Of a stretch of DNA of 45,821 bases, positions 37,016-45,694 are shown one piece after another. Position 1 is the first letter of the stretch. Each line of letters starts with the position of its first letter. The stretch comes from a virus. The translations under genes were made by a program, and so were the position numbers. The stretch covers positions 1-45,821 of IMG/VR virus record IMGVR_UViG_3300020215_000071; one strand, 5' to 3'. Under the pieces are notes generated by a model. It was not told the origin of the DNA. It did not search any database and was given only the letters and a program-made list of their open reading frames with translations.

Positions 37016-37930
37016 ATGGCAACCTACAATCCGGCAGTAACGAACCGCTCTGGCGAGATCTGGGCGCGAGGGCTCACCGAGGGCGTGAACAGCTTTGGCC
37101 AATTCTTTCAGGCGGGGCTCGGGATGTATACGCGCAAGAAGGAGCGTAAGGAAGACCGCGCGAATGAGGTGGAGGATCGGGATTTCCGCGCCGAGCGGGA
37201 AGATGAGCGGTGGAAGCATGAGATCGCGCGCGATGACAAGCGGTTCGAGCGGCAGGAGGAACTGCTGGATCAGCGGTTTGAAAAGGGGCTCGAAGTGGAC
37301 AAGGAGATGAAGGAGCACGAGCGCAAACTGCAGGAGCAGGCGCTGCAGGATGAGGTGTTCGGCAAGGCGATTTTCCTCGAGCAGCAGGGGATGCTGGATC
37401 AGCAGACGGCCGCGGTGGTGAAGGGGATGAAGCCGCGCGAGCAGAAGTCTTACATGGACTCGGCGATTGCGGTGGCTGGACAGAAGCTGCGGCAGCAGAT
37501 CCAGGCGGAGGCCGCGAAGCAGGCAGGCGGACCAGTCGAAGTAACGCCGCCGGATGCGACGATGACGTTTTACCGGGATCCGGTGAAGGGCTCGCTTTTC
37601 ACGGGGCCGCCGCGGCAAAAGGATCCGAGTGATACGATCGAGCAGGCGGCGAAGCTGGGGCTGCAGCCGCGGACGATGACGGTGCAGCCGGGTGGCGGAA
37701 CGAGTGTCAGCTTTGGGCCGGCGGGAGCGGGGCGGCCGCGGATCGTGAATCTGCGGCGGGAGGATGAGAATGGAAATGTGGTGGAGGTGCCGCACCAGCA
37801 GATCGAAGGCGAGAATGGCGAGGTGATTCTGAAGCCGGTGAAGATCGACAACGGGCGGCCGGCGGCGGGACCTGGGCTGCAGGGGCTCGACGTGTTCATG
37901 CAGCAACTGCAGACGCCCGCCCGCCGATAG
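37016..37930 (+). CDS. Probable ejection (internal virion) protein 2
   Basis: A 304-residue protein. Residues about 35-115 are a very charged coiled coil (KKERKEDRANEVEDRDFRAE). After that follow a helical part, a Pro/Gly-rich linker and a beta-rich end. A virion-internal role is inferred from neighbours and composition. A CCAAC-containing leader precedes ATG; its stop is followed at once by the next start. Confidence 0.55.
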   Translation: MATYNPAVTNRSGEIWARGLTEGVNSFGQFFQAGLGMYTRKKERKEDRANEVEDRDFRAEREDERWKHEIARDDKRFERQEELLDQRFEKGLEVDKEMKEHERKLQEQALQDEVFGKAIFLEQQGMLDQQTAAVVKGMKPREQKSYMDSAIAVAGQKLRQQIQAEAAKQAGGPVEVTPPDATMTFYRDPVKGSLFTGPPRQKDPSDTIEQAAKLGLQPRTMTVQPGGGTSVSFGPAGAGRPRIVNLRREDENGNVVEVPHQQIEGENGEVILKPVKIDNGRPAAGPGLQGLDVFMQQLQTPARR

Positions 37931-40900
37931 ATGCCGACGCCGCTCGAAGATCTGGCGCTGGCGCTGCAGGATCCGCGGTTTGCTGATCTGGACCGCGACA
38001 CGCGCAAGCAGGTGGTGGACCTGGCGCTGGATCAATCGGCGAGCTGGCTGCAGCAGCAGGAGGATTGGGGGCCGGAGGCGCATCGGCGCTTTGGTGAAGT
38101 GGCGGCTGCGGTGCGCGAGCGGGCGGGCGAGGAGAGTGCGTGGGAGACGACGAAGCGCTACGGCGGAGTGGCGCTGAAGGCGCTGGGCGACACGGCTGCG
38201 GCCGCTGGCTCGATGGCGCTCGATGTGTCGCCGGTGAAGATGGACGCCGGCGGCGAGCTGGGGCTGAAGCTGCCGGGCGAGGGTGTGGGGACGGCGCTGG
38301 GGACGAACCTGGCGCGGCTCGATGCCTCAATGGAGACTTTCACGCGCTCGGCACTCAGCAAGACTGACGCGCAGCTGGAGGAGGAGCTGGAAAAGCTGCG
38401 GCAGGATCTCGACCAGGGAAATTTTCCGTTCGGCGATCGCACGAAATTTGAGGCGTGGCTGGGTGATCGGAGCAAGGCGATCGGCAAACGGCAGGAGGCA
38501 TACTGGCGCACGATCGAGGATAAGGACGCGCCGATCACGGTGACGGAGGAGGCGACGCTCGCGGGCAATCCGGATCACCTGGCGCTGCTCGGGCGCTACA
38601 CGCGGACGCGGGATCCGGAAGCGTGGGACGCGCTACGCTCTTCGCTGCTGGGCTCGCCGCTGCGCAAGGCGCTGGATGAGAGCGCGCGTGAGCAGGTGCG
38701 GCAGACGGGAACGGGGAAGCTGTTGGAGGAGTCTTTTGGTGAGGGCGGAGTGCAATCGCTGACTGAGGCGGGCGATCCGTTCGAGGTGGCGGGTGCGGCG
38801 ATCCCACTGGTGAAAGGCGCAAAGGTCGTCGCGAAGGGGCGCAAGCTGATGCAGCGCGGCCGGGACATCGGGGCCGGTGCCGGCGGCGAGGTGCTGAGCG
38901 AGCAGGGGAGTCTGTTCGTTGACGATCCGAACGCGACATGGGGCCAACGGCTCCAGACGGCCAAGGATTCACTGGCTGCCGCGCTGGGGCTGATGGGTGC
39001 CGGTGCGGCTGCGGGCGGCTCTGCACGAATCCTGACGCAAAAGCGTGGCAAATCTGAGGCGCTGCCGCGGGGTGGCGAGCCGGAGCCGGTGCGGGCGCGC
39101 GGCGAAGCGGCGCCGGCGGCTGATGTGGCGGCGGAGCTGCCGGCGGCGGGCGTGAGCGAGGTGAGCGAGCTGACGCTGCCGGTGATGGCAGAGGAGGAGG
39201 CGGCGGAAGCGGATGGGCTGCCGACTGGAGCCGGCGAGATCGATGACAGTCTTTTGACGCGCTCGACGTTTGTGGATCCCGCGGGAACGGTGCCGGAGCT
39301 GCCGGCGACGATCCAGGAGCAGGCGGCGCGAGTGGATGAGGGGCTGAAGCCGGCGGCGCTGATACCTGGAGCGACGGTGGAAGAGGCTGCCGAGATCATT
39401 CCGCCGGCGGCCGATGAGACTTTGACGCAGACGGAGGCGGGCGCGGTGCTGCACAAACCGGAGATCATTTCGCCCGAGCTGGCGGCGGCTCTGGTGGCGG
39501 AGGATCGCACTGGCGAGCTGCTGGGCTTCGGCACGCCGCGGAAGCCGGAGGGTGCAACGCATGCCATCGTGCACCGCGCGGAGGATGGGACGCCGGTTTC
39601 TGACCAGGCGGTGACGGGCGACACGATCGAGGTGGCGATCGCGGCCGCGGCGCGGCAATCGAAGCCGGGTGACACGATCGAGCTGACGACGCCGCGGGCG
39701 GTGATCGAGGAGCGGCTGGCGGCGTTGGATCCGGAAGCGCCGAGCGAAACGGCCGTGGCCGGTGCGCCGGTGGTGGAGATCCCGATCGCGGATCTGCAGC
39801 TGTCTGAGGAGGTGCCGCAGTTCAAGAAGGACGCGGACGCCGCGGGAGTGGTGGAGCCGCTGGGCGGGAAGTTTGACCGGCGCGGAGTGGGGCCGATTCA
39901 GATCTGGCAACGGCTGGACGGACGGCGGGAAATCATCTCAGGGCGCCACCGTTACGACCTGGCAAAACGGAGTGGCGAAAAAACGATTCCAGCGCAAATA
40001 TACAATGAAGCCGATGGATTTACCGCGCGAGACGCCGCAACGCTCGACGCCGAACTCAACATCAGAGACGGCCAGGGGAGCGTCGCGGACTTCGCCAACT
40101 ACTTCCGCAGCTCGCCAGTCACAGAGCAGCAGGCCGACACAAGAGGACTTCTGGCGCGAGCAAAGGGCAAGGCTGGGTTCCGGATTGGACGACTGGGCAG
40201 CGAAGATACCTTTTCGCTACATCAGTCGGGCAAAATCAACGACGCCCAAGCCGAAGCCATAGCGGCCGCGGCGCCCGGTGACGCCGGCGCGCAGGCAGTG
40301 GGGATTCGGGCCGCGCTCGCGGGACAGAGCGCAGCGGTGGTGCAGAACCTGATCAAGGCCGCGCGGCTGGCTGCTACTGAGCGCGCGGCCGCCGGCGAGC
40401 AGGGCGACTTGTTTGGCTTCGACGACTCGGCGATGCGCCAGATGGAGCAGCAGGCAAAAGCTGCTGCAGCGGAGCAAAAGGCGATCCGCGATCAGATCGG
40501 CGCGGTGCGTGGTGCGGCAAAGCGGCCGGATGTGGCGCGCAAGCTGGGCGTGAACGTCGCGGATCCGGAAGGTGTGCTGAAGCGGATCGAGGAGCTGAGC
40601 GCCGAGCTGCAGCGGTGGGAGAACTGGCCGATGCATCCGGACTTGGTGGCTAAGACCAGGGGCGAGACGCTGGCGGCAGCGAAAGCGCGCGAGGATCTCA
40701 AGCTGGTTCAGCAAAGTGACGCCGATGTGAAAGCGGAGCGCGCGGCCGCGGCTGCAGCTGCTCAGCGAGCAGCGCAGCAAACGGCGATCGCCGATCGCGC
40801 GGCGGCGCCACTGCAGGGCGACAGTTCGGACGTGGGGCAAGGCCGGCTCTTCGAGGAGGATAGCGATCTTTTCAGCGGCCCAAGTGCGCAGCAGCAACTC

Positions 40901-43486
40901 GGCGGACCTGGCGGCTCTGACGTGGCGGAGTGGGGCGAGTCTCAGTTTGCGCGCCGCGTGCAGGAGCTGGGCGGCACTGGCACGCCCGAGGCGGAGACGC
41001 CGCAGCCGGCGCCGTCGTATGTGATCCGCAAGAATGCCGACACGGCGCGGATGGCTGATGACTTCATTCGAGACAACGGGCTCGAGAATTCGGTGCAAGC
41101 CGTGATGGATCAAAGCAGCGAGCTGGAACCGCTGGAGCGCACGGCGATCGGGATCCTGCTGCTGAAGCGGCTGGACGCGGCTGCAGTGGCGGCGCGGCGC
41201 GCGAATGATCAGGCGACATTCCAGAAGTGGGATCGCGCTTATGGTGATCTGCGCGAGCATGTATCTTTGTTAGGCACTGAGGCGGGTCAGGTGGTGCAGG
41301 CGTATGGCGGGCTGTGGGGCAGTCTCTCGCCGGAGCGGACGCTGCGCGAGGGTGAGCGCGTGATCGCGGAGCGCGGGCGCAAGCTGACACCGGAGAAGCA
41401 GCAGGAATTTCGCGAGCTGGTGAGGGAGGCGAACGCGGCGCCGGAAGGCAGCTTCATTCAGCAGCAGCTCAATCAGCGGCTGGCTGAAGCACTCGCGCGC
41501 GAGGCGGGGATCAGTCCGCTCGATATCCTGATTGCGCTTTGGTATGCAAACATCCTTTCGGGGATCAACACGCAGGCGGTGAATGCCTTTGGATCCGGAG
41601 CGCAGCTGCTGATGCGTGGCGTGGCGCGGGCGCTGGTGAGCAACCGGCGCGACACGGCCGCTTTCGTGCGCGGGATGATCGAGGGCGCGAAGGTCGGGGC
41701 GCTCGATTTCAAGGCTGCCTGGAAAGGCGAGCAGCGTGTGCGGTTTGACTCGAAGGGGCAGCCGCAGCTGCTGGGCAAGTTCGAGCACGTGGACGCGCTG
41801 GAAGCGTGGCATCGGATGGCGCCGGCGGAATTGGTGCGGCGGATCCGCGAGCGCAATATCAGCGGCAAGGATCTCGGTCGGGAGCTGGCGGCGCTGGGGC
41901 GGTTCGTGTTTCGGCTGATGCGCGGCGTTGACTGTTTCTTTTATCGGTCGGCCTACGAGGCGAACGCTTACTCGCAGGCGAGTGAAGCGGCGCGCGCGGC
42001 GGCGAAGGATGGCGGCGATTATCGCGTGGAGCTGGCGCGGCGACTGGGGAACACGGTGGAGCTGGCGACGCAGGCGCGGGACCAGGCGTTGCGGGAGCTG
42101 GAGGCCGCGGGGATGGAAACGAGCGTTGGCAACATCACGCGGCGCACGCTGGAGATCATGGACGCGCAGCGGCCGGCGGAGATCCGCACGGAGAGTCAGC
42201 GGTTCGGGCTGCGCATGACTTTCAACCAGGATCCGGAGGGCTCTATGGGTGTGGTCGCCGGCGCTTTCAACTGGCTGGTGCGTGAGCTGGTGATCCCGAC
42301 GAAATGGGGTGATGTGCCGGTGGCAAAGCCGTTCGTGCCGTTCGTGAGGATCGTCGCCAATGTGGCGAGCGAGGGAATGGACTTCATCCCGCCGATCGGG
42401 TTCGCGCGTGCGATCAAGGGCTCGCACTTGCTGGGCAAGGATGAGGTGAGATTTTCGCCGGCGGAGCGACGGGAGCGCGCGGCAGCTGCGGCGATCGGCG
42501 GGCTGGCAATGGCAGTAATCGGCTCAGCGGTGGCTGCGCATTTGGATGAGGAGGATCCCGCCATTTCGCTGACGGCACTGGGGCCGGAAGATGCGAACAA
42601 GCGGCACCAGCTGCGGCAACGCGGATGGCAGCCGTTCACGCTGAAGGTGGGTGACGTCTATGTTAAATACAATGAGACGCCGCTGGCGGCGCCGCTCGCA
42701 ATCCTGGGCGGGTTCTTTGATCGGCTCCGATACAAGAAGGACTTCCGCAATGAGGGGTTCTTCGGAAAGGTCGGTTACGCGCTGGCGCTGCTGCCAAAGA
42801 GCTATCTCGACAGCGGCTTTCTCAGCTCAGCGGCGAACCTGCTGGACCTGGTGGAAGGGCGCCGCAGCGCCGCCCAGGAATTCGGTCGCATGGCTCAAGG
42901 CGTGTATGTTCCCGCCCAGGGGCTGTTGCGAGATCTCGCGCGGATCACGGATCCGGAGATTCCTGATCGCACGGTGGCCGCGGCTTTCTTCAAGGACGTG
43001 CCTTTCATCGAGGGGCTGACGACGCGGCCGGCGCTGAACGTGTTCGGCGAGCCGGTGAAGATCGACCAGCTGCAGCGGGTGCCGGCCGTGAGTCGATTCG
43101 CCAGCAGGCAGACTGAGGATCCCGATGCGGCTTTCCTGGCGCAGCATGGCTTGTGGGTGCCGGGGCTTGAGAAGACGATCGCGCTCGGCGGCTACATCCC
43201 GAAGGAGCAGAAAGGCCGCACCTTCCGCGAGCTGCAGCGCCGGCGGGCGGAGACGCTCGGCGCCCAATACGGCGAAGTTCTGACGGCCGATGAGGCTTAT
43301 CGGTTCGTGCAGATCGCCGGGCCACGCACACGCCAGGCAGTGCAGCAGCTGCGCCGCGACGTGGCGGCAAACCCGAAGCTGGCCGCGGGTCCAAAGCAGC
43401 TGGAGCGGCTGCAGGAGCGGCTGCAGACGAAAGTGCAGGCGCAGCGCAAGGTGGCGATGAAGGAGCTGATCCGCGAGCTGCGGTAA
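37931..43486 (+). CDS. Giant polyvalent / ejection protein with ParB-like domain
   Basis: A 1,851-residue protein. The first 350 residues are helical with an amphipathic segment. Residues about 360-600 are low-complexity Ala/Glu/Pro. Residues about 615-777 contain a ParB/Srx-type domain (VVEIPIADLQL, then IISGRHRYDLAKRSGEKTIP, then AELNIRDGQGSVADFANYF). Coiled-coil stretches run from 810 to 960. The C-terminal third includes VAKPFVPFVRIVANVASEG near 1468 and hydrophobic helices, similar to a domain found at the end of large polyvalent phage proteins (LPD38-like). Such proteins are packed in the head and injected with DNA. Codon use changes sharply in residues about 667-777. Confidence 0.75.
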   Translation: MPTPLEDLALALQDPRFADLDRDTRKQVVDLALDQSASWLQQQEDWGPEAHRRFGEVAAAVRERAGEESAWETTKRYGGVALKALGDTAAAAGSMALDVSPVKMDAGGELGLKLPGEGVGTALGTNLARLDASMETFTRSALSKTDAQLEEELEKLRQDLDQGNFPFGDRTKFEAWLGDRSKAIGKRQEAYWRTIEDKDAPITVTEEATLAGNPDHLALLGRYTRTRDPEAWDALRSSLLGSPLRKALDESAREQVRQTGTGKLLEESFGEGGVQSLTEAGDPFEVAGAAIPLVKGAKVVAKGRKLMQRGRDIGAGAGGEVLSEQGSLFVDDPNATWGQRLQTAKDSLAAALGLMGAGAAAGGSARILTQKRGKSEALPRGGEPEPVRARGEAAPAADVAAELPAAGVSEVSELTLPVMAEEEAAEADGLPTGAGEIDDSLLTRSTFVDPAGTVPELPATIQEQAARVDEGLKPAALIPGATVEEAAEIIPPAADETLTQTEAGAVLHKPEIISPELAAALVAEDRTGELLGFGTPRKPEGATHAIVHRAEDGTPVSDQAVTGDTIEVAIAAAARQSKPGDTIELTTPRAVIEERLAALDPEAPSETAVAGAPVVEIPIADLQLSEEVPQFKKDADAAGVVEPLGGKFDRRGVGPIQIWQRLDGRREIISGRHRYDLAKRSGEKTIPAQIYNEADGFTARDAATLDAELNIRDGQGSVADFANYFRSSPVTEQQADTRGLLARAKGKAGFRIGRLGSEDTFSLHQSGKINDAQAEAIAAAAPGDAGAQAVGIRAALAGQSAAVVQNLIKAARLAATERAAAGEQGDLFGFDDSAMRQMEQQAKAAAAEQKAIRDQIGAVRGAAKRPDVARKLGVNVADPEGVLKRIEELSAELQRWENWPMHPDLVAKTRGETLAAAKAREDLKLVQQSDADVKAERAAAAAAAQRAAQQTAIADRAAAPLQGDSSDVGQGRLFEEDSDLFSGPSAQQQLGGPGGSDVAEWGESQFARRVQELGGTGTPEAETPQPAPSYVIRKNADTARMADDFIRDNGLENSVQAVMDQSSELEPLERTAIGILLLKRLDAAAVAARRANDQATFQKWDRAYGDLREHVSLLGTEAGQVVQAYGGLWGSLSPERTLREGERVIAERGRKLTPEKQQEFRELVREANAAPEGSFIQQQLNQRLAEALAREAGISPLDILIALWYANILSGINTQAVNAFGSGAQLLMRGVARALVSNRRDTAAFVRGMIEGAKVGALDFKAAWKGEQRVRFDSKGQPQLLGKFEHVDALEAWHRMAPAELVRRIRERNISGKDLGRELAALGRFVFRLMRGVDCFFYRSAYEANAYSQASEAARAAAKDGGDYRVELARRLGNTVELATQARDQALRELEAAGMETSVGNITRRTLEIMDAQRPAEIRTESQRFGLRMTFNQDPEGSMGVVAGAFNWLVRELVIPTKWGDVPVAKPFVPFVRIVANVASEGMDFIPPIGFARAIKGSHLLGKDEVRFSPAERRERAAAAAIGGLAMAVIGSAVAAHLDEEDPAISLTALGPEDANKRHQLRQRGWQPFTLKVGDVYVKYNETPLAAPLAILGGFFDRLRYKKDFRNEGFFGKVGYALALLPKSYLDSGFLSSAANLLDLVEGRRSAAQEFGRMAQGVYVPAQGLLRDLARITDPEIPDRTVAAAFFKDVPFIEGLTTRPALNVFGEPVKIDQLQRVPAVSRFASRQTEDPDAAFLAQHGLWVPGLEKTIALGGYIPKEQKGRTFRELQRRRAETLGAQYGEVLTADEAYRFVQIAGPRTRQAVQQLRRDVAANPKLAAGPKQLERLQERLQTKVQAQRKVAMKELIRELR

Positions 43487-43728
43487 GGCAGCCGGCAAAG
43501 CTGGGCGCTTTTCGGCGTAAGTGGCTGGAGATCAGCGGGCGTTTTCGGCGGGCCAGTGCTCTCATAATCCACCGAGGCGGGAGGTTTGCGGGTGTTCAGG
43601 ATCAAGGGGTTTTGTGCGTAAGTGGCTGAGGGTGCGTTGTGAGGGGGCGATTTTGCTGGATTTGTGGTTCTGCGGTTTTCTGTTGTGTTCTGCCGGCGGA
43701 GCGGTAAAACATCCGGCAAAACAAGCTC
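43487..43728. other. Non-coding region, candidate attP site
   Basis: A 242-bp stretch without a convincing gene, upstream of the second recombinase. It has two 19-bp direct repeats with two differences (43509-43527 and 43610-43628, sharing GCGTAAGTGGCTG). Midway between them lies CTCATAATCC (43561-43570), the anticodon-loop sequence of both tRNAs in this window, followed by a tRNA-like GAGGCGGGAGGTT. Arm repeats flanking a tRNA-like core is the expected layout of an attachment site. No full tRNA can be folded. Confidence 0.45.
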
Positions 43729-45099
43729 TTGATGGCGCTGGGGTCTTTTTGTTTGGTGCGGCAGCGGAAGCCGGTGAATCGCTGGGCTCGGGCGGGCGTG
43801 CCGGAGTTCTTTCCGAATTGGATTGTGATGCTGCGGCTGCCGGGGCTGCCGCGGCGAGGGGAATCGGCGCGGGCTCCGATCTGTGATCTTTGTCTGGCGG
43901 TGGAGGGGTCGCCGACTGTGGCGCGGCCGGACTGTCGGTGTCAGCGGCCGGCTCGGGAGTTTGCCACGGAACTGCTGAAGACTTCGCAGCATCTGTGGCG
44001 GCAGAATCGGTTGCAGGCTTTGCGGGAGTTGCGGGGTGGGCGGCGGGCGGCGCCGGCGCTGCGGCGGGTGCAGGAGGTCTATATGGCGAACCTGCCGGAG
44101 CGGATGAAGCAGAGCGGGCGGGAGAATTGGAATGCGCTGCTCTCGATCGTGGAGCAGGTGACGGGGCTTTCGCCTGAAGCGGTGCTGGAGTTGCCGATCA
44201 GCTGCCTATCAAAGCAACTGGCGCTGGATTGGATGCGGCTGCGGCAGGCTTACAATGCGGATCTGTCGAAGCCGGAGGGTGAGCGGCGATCGTGGGGGCA
44301 GTTGCGGGCGGCGCTGAAAGCGGGGGAATTGCCGGGGTTGGTGATCGATGTGCCTTTGCCGGGGAACTACACGATCAACACGATGCTGGGGAAGGCGAAG
44401 AGCATCGCGGGCAAGAAGTCGCGCAGTTTTTACCTGAACGCGCTGGAGTTGCCGGATCTGAGTGGGTTCTGCAGTGTGAGTCGGCTGATCGCGCGGCATG
44501 GGCATGAGGCGCTGGAGCGGGGGGTGATCGCGAAGATCGAGGAGCAGGCTGCAGGGTGGCGCAAAACGAACGTGGACTTGTGGATTGCGCACCAGCTGAT
44601 GAGTCGGATGGGGCTGCGTCCGCGGGAGGTGTTGGCGGCGCGGCGATCGTGGCTTGAGTATGAGAAGGAGCCGCGGTTTCGGCCGGCGGAGGCGGGCGCG
44701 GGGTGGATCCTGGTGGTGCGGAACCGGCCGGAGGAGAATTTCTGGCAGAAGGCGCGGGGCAAAGCGATAACGCGGCGCTATGTGGTGGATCGGGACTTGG
44801 CGGCGGTGCTGCTGCGGCGGCGTCGGAAGCCGTGGCTCTTCGCTCCGGACCTGGCGCCGACTGGCCGGCGCAACTTGATAGAGCGCACGCTCTCGAAGGA
44901 GCTGCGGCGGTTTCTGGCGAGTCGCAAGGGGACGAACTACGAGCTGCGGAAGCACTACATTTCGACGATCTACAGTAAGCACGGGCGCGAGGCCGCAGCG
45001 GCGCAGGGCGGGCATGCAACGTCTGAGACGACGGAGGGCTATTACGCGACGCGGCTGGGGGTGTTGCCGACTGTGACGGGCGCGGAGTTGGCAGGGTAG
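43729..45099 (+). CDS. Divergent tyrosine recombinase with N-terminal Cys cluster
   Basis: A 456-residue protein. The C-terminal part has tyrosine-recombinase boxes: R297 in MGLRPREVL, R407 in YELRKHY, H429 in GGHATSETT and Y438 or Y439 in GYYATRL. The usual His three residues before the second Arg is Tyr404, so one catalytic residue is replaced. Residues 52-71 carry CDLC and CRC, a possible zinc knuckle. The region 120-290 is the likely core-binding domain. TTG 43729 or ATG 43732 starts; no Shine-Dalgarno sequence. It is the second recombinase of this phage and faces the zinc-ribbon gene at 45170. Confidence 0.75.
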   Translation: MMALGSFCLVRQRKPVNRWARAGVPEFFPNWIVMLRLPGLPRRGESARAPICDLCLAVEGSPTVARPDCRCQRPAREFATELLKTSQHLWRQNRLQALRELRGGRRAAPALRRVQEVYMANLPERMKQSGRENWNALLSIVEQVTGLSPEAVLELPISCLSKQLALDWMRLRQAYNADLSKPEGERRSWGQLRAALKAGELPGLVIDVPLPGNYTINTMLGKAKSIAGKKSRSFYLNALELPDLSGFCSVSRLIARHGHEALERGVIAKIEEQAAGWRKTNVDLWIAHQLMSRMGLRPREVLAARRSWLEYEKEPRFRPAEAGAGWILVVRNRPEENFWQKARGKAITRRYVVDRDLAAVLLRRRRKPWLFAPDLAPTGRRNLIERTLSKELRRFLASRKGTNYELRKHYISTIYSKHGREAAAAQGGHATSETTEGYYATRLGVLPTVTGAELAG

Positions 45100-45105
45100 C
45101 AGCGA

Positions 45106-45143
45106 CTAAAGGGACGGAAGGGACGGAAGGGACGGAAGGGACT
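45106..45143 (+). repeat. AAGGGAC mini-repeat, locus 10 (tandem GAAGGGACG)
   Basis: Four near-perfect 9-bp units (GAAGGGACG type) in the 70-bp gap between two converging genes. This is the most regular copy of the family. Confidence 0.85.
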
Positions 45144-45169
45144 TATCGGCGGAAGGCTGCTGCCAGTGC

Positions 45170-45652
45170 TCACTCCGGGTGAGAGTTGGTCTGGCACTGG
45201 TCGCAGAACCAGCAGTGGTCTTCGGTGCTCCAGCGCATGGGTTGGCTGCAGGAGCAGCGGGGCGAGGCATCTACTGGTGCGAGGATGACGGCGGCGCCGG
45301 GGATGAGCTGGCGCTCTGCCGGGGTGCAGGGGCGGTGAAAGGTGAGGGAGATGCGCGCGGGCTCGATGCTGGTGGCGGGTTCGTCGCCGACGCCTTTGAG
45401 GAGATAGAGCGCGGCTTGTGCAGCGAGTTCGCGCTGGCTGCGGTTCCAAGCGTAAACGGGCAGCGGTCTGTCTTCGACAAGGATCGCGGCGCTGGACATC
45501 CACACGGCGCTGTCGTCTGGCGCGACGTTGACGGTGAGCATGACGCGGATCAGATGGCCGTCTGCCTGAATGAAGGAGAGAAAGCGCCAGTCCACGCACT
45601 CGATGGGTGCTCGGCAGGGATTGCGGAGCGCGGTGGTTTGCTGCTCGGTCAT
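45170..45652 (-). CDS. Zinc-ribbon-ended hypothetical protein
   Basis: A 160-residue protein. The first 120 residues are a mixed domain (VDWRFLSFIQADGHLIRVML, VYAWNRSQRELAAQAALYLL). The end has CSCSQP, then HCWFCDQC, a zinc ribbon. ATG 45652 was chosen; the frame stays open into the terminal repeat, but those codons belong to another gene's DNA read in a different frame. In the closed circle the next minus-strand gene upstream is the zinc-ribbon gene whose main part is 772-1075. Function unknown. Confidence 0.65.
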   Translation of the reverse strand: MTEQQTTALRNPCRAPIECVDWRFLSFIQADGHLIRVMLTVNVAPDDSAVWMSSAAILVEDRPLPVYAWNRSQRELAAQAALYLLKGVGDEPATSIEPARISLTFHRPCTPAERQLIPGAAVILAPVDASPRCSCSQPMRWSTEDHCWFCDQCQTNSHPE

Positions 45653-45694
45653 GCTGTCGATAGAGGTAATATGCTGCTGGCGTCGGATATCATT

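Noticed and set aside
43555-43600. Third tRNA gene
   Set aside because: The anticodon-loop sequence is present but no acceptor, D or T stem can be paired, so it is at most a tRNA-derived att core.
45106-45143. CRISPR array
   Set aside because: The units are 9 bp and directly tandem with no unique spacers.
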